This document shows positions 62,530 to 64,000 of a stretch of DNA of 64,000 nucleotides, in pieces. The notes below the pieces were generated by a model. It did no database searches. It saw only the letters and a list, made by a program, of their open reading frames with translations, and was not told where the DNA came from. The number at the start of each line of letters is the position of its first letter. Within the stretch, counting starts at the first letter, position 1. Both the position numbers and the translations under genes were made by a program. The DNA is from Chitinophaga sp. (GTDB lineage Bacteria; Bacteroidota; Bacteroidia; Chitinophagales; Chitinophagaceae), in the NCBI RefSeq assembly GCF_017745275.1, contig NZ_JAGHZS010000003.1, forward strand, positions 242,693 to 306,692. The letters run 5' to 3'.

Positions 62530-63141
62530 TTGAAACTGGTTATTAATGTTGTAAAGCTGCCTCATATTGAGGCGGCTTTTTTATTTTTTATTTTGCATAG
62601 TAACACGAACATGTTATTTTGTGGCGTTATGGTTTCGTTAAATTTGCGTTAAACATGGAAATTTCGCCATCGACAACCACGATGTTTTCTTCTGTGTTAC
62701 AACTGAATGAACTAATTGGTGTTAACGTACGCGTTTTTTTTGTAGGACATTTTTGCTTAGGGGAACTAGTTACAACAAACTTTTTCCATTTTAGAATTTA
62801 TTGAGGTGATCACTTGTAAGCCTGGGATAGCATTCCGGCGGGAAATTTATTTCTCCGGAGGTATTGCGATCTCTCTGTATTACCATGATTAATTAAAATT
62901 AACGGGCTATTAAGGCGTACCTGTCGCCATAATACTCTGGCTAACTTGTTTATTTTTTGAATTGCTTATGAGATAACATTTGCTGTACTGTAAAGTAGGT
63001 CGCTACGTTGGTTATACACGTGGCGTTTGTTATTTCACATAAATATATCGGCGTAAAATAAAGGTAGGATGCCTAATGGAATTGCTATGCCTGTAATGGA
63101 TCTTTAGCTGTAGTAACAATTATTTCAAATCTAAATCGCTT
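62530..63141. other. Long intergenic region before the third SusC gene
   Basis: Contains the lipoprotein terminator at its left end. Near 62965 a TGCTTATGAGA context like the SusC starts opens only a two-codon frame (ATG AGA TAA). No other feature was recognised in about 610 bp. Confidence 0.45.
62553..62582 (+). terminator. Intrinsic terminator after the small lipoprotein gene
   Basis: AAGCTGCCTCA pairs with TGAGGCGGCTT (one mismatch) and is followed by TTTTTT. Confidence 0.75.
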
Positions 63142-64000
63142 ATGAAGAAAGCAGTATTGTTCTTGCTTATTGCGGCCATCAGCGTTGTTCAGGCGCTGGC
63201 CCAAACGCGGCCAATCACCGGTAGGGTGACTGATGCCAAAGATGGTGCACCTTTGCCGGGTGTAACCGTTAAAATCAAAAATACCAATACTGGTACCACT
63301 ACTAACGGGGATGGTAAATTCACCCTGAATGTATCTGGTAATCCTGTATTGGAATTTACGTTTGTAGGCTTTGCCTCTAAAGAAGTAGCTACTTCCGGGA
63401 AAAACAGCATTGACGTAAAGATGGGTGCTGATGAGAAAGCACTGAGTGAAGTGGTGGTAGTAGCTTATGGTACTACTAAGAAAGGCTCCAATACCAGTGC
63501 TTCTACTCAAATCGATAGCAAGAAATTTGCTACCAGGTCAATTTCAAACGTTGCTTCTGCATTGGATGGAGCTGCTCCTGGTATCCAAACCAACGCGGGA
63601 AGTGGTCAGCCAGGTGATGGCCCAGCTATCCGTATCCGTGGTTTTGGATCTGTAAATGCTTCCAGCGATCCTTTGTATGTAGTGGATGGAGTACCTTACT
63701 CTGGTAGCCTGAGCAGCTTGAACGTAGCTGACATCGAAAGCATTTCTGTGCTGAAAGATGCATCTTCTTCTTCCCTCTACGGTTCCCGTGCAGCTAACGG
63801 TGTGGTGATTGTAACTACCAAGAAAGGAAAAAGCGGACGTAATCAACTGCAGGTAACCGCTGTACAAGGCTTCAACAGCCGTGGTATTCCTGAATACAGC
63901 AGGCTGAATGCACAACAATACTATCCCATTATGTGGGAAGCACAGCGCAATGCTTTAGTAACTAGTGGCGTCGCACGTGATGTAGCTAACAAACGTGCTT
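63142..64000 (+). CDS. SusC/RagA-type TonB-linked outer-membrane protein, 3' end outside the window
   Basis: The frame is open to the last base, showing 286 codons. A signal peptide (MKKAVLFLLIAAISVVQALA) precedes the carboxypeptidase D regulatory-like domain (ITGRVTDAKDGAPLPGVTVKI) and the plug, with DPLYVVDGVPYSG, DIESISVLKDASSSSLYGSRAANGVVIVTTKKG (quoted to mark the plug motif) and the start of the barrel. The start lies in CGCTTATGAAG, as in the second SusC gene. Its SusD partner is presumably just beyond the window. Confidence 0.93.
   Translation, partial: MKKAVLFLLIAAISVVQALAQTRPITGRVTDAKDGAPLPGVTVKIKNTNTGTTTNGDGKFTLNVSGNPVLEFTFVGFASKEVATSGKNSIDVKMGADEKALSEVVVVAYGTTKKGSNTSASTQIDSKKFATRSISNVASALDGAAPGIQTNAGSGQPGDGPAIRIRGFGSVNASSDPLYVVDGVPYSGSLSSLNVADIESISVLKDASSSSLYGSRAANGVVIVTTKKGKSGRNQLQVTAVQGFNSRGIPEYSRLNAQQYYPIMWEAQRNALVTSGVARDVANKRA

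Noticed and set aside
62619..62804. 61-codon frame before the third SusC gene
   Set aside because: No domain, promoter or initiation context; ordinary for an AT-rich gap.

Overview
The window is a chromosomal segment of a Bacteroidota bacterium, most likely a Chitinophaga-like member of the Chitinophagaceae (inferred from content; no rRNA is present). Supporting signs are three SusC-type TonB-linked porins with two SusD partners, the type IX secretion core gldKLMN, several Bacteroidota-restricted families (DUF4271, DUF4783, DUF4197, DUF2911, TIGR02757), and many promoters of the phylum's TAnnTTTG type.

Layout. 1-12.4 kb: an outer-membrane protein open at the left edge, lptC, csaA, a DPP IV-type peptidase, lysS, a tandem universal stress protein, a DUF4197 protein, a flavin reductase/FAH-family pair and a class A beta-lactamase-like serine hydrolase. 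12.5-26 kb: a fatty-acid hydroxylase, a three-gene minus-strand operon, a cystathionine gamma-synthase-type enzyme, acpH, a secreted PepSY-like protein, a deoxyhypusine synthase homologue, hemW, DUF4271-hemD and a YyaL-type thioredoxin-fold protein. 26-31 kb: gldKLMN. 31-51 kb: housekeeping genes (Crp/Fnr regulator, DinB, uvrC, gpmI, DUF4783-nadC-lipid kinase-SUI1, AraC regulator, GT39-like membrane protein, birA, rsfS-ftsH-lutC-like-lpxH, recO, an MMPL/RND exporter). 51-64 kb: a transposase-derived gene followed by three SusC genes in series, with two SusD genes and a small lipoprotein; the third SusC gene is open at the right edge.

The coding genes are mostly conventional; the unexpected structure lies between them. 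First, at least four copies (2.6, 2.9, 5.45 and 16.9 kb) of a roughly 70-bp autonomous unit: a -7 box, a conserved body of about 25 nt containing GGATATGG, and a hairpin whose stem varies by compensating changes while its NTCT loop stays fixed, followed by a T-run. Two copies also carry GAAC-N11-GTTC at the same distance upstream. They read as a multicopy small-RNA family. Second, about ten long intergenic palindromes sit at gene 3' ends, and most have arms made of 7-bp tandem units (TTAGCNN in one class, GCATAAA/GCAGAAA in another). In one, the arms match perfectly over 46 bp.

Other points of interest are an intact IS1016-like transposase-derived gene that appears to have lost its catalytic acids, a possible ECF-type promoter with an attenuator or small RNA upstream of a lipoprotein gene, an orphan terminator just before the GT39-like gene, and a duplicated SusC translation-start context. 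No rRNA, tRNA, CRISPR array or complete insertion sequence was seen.
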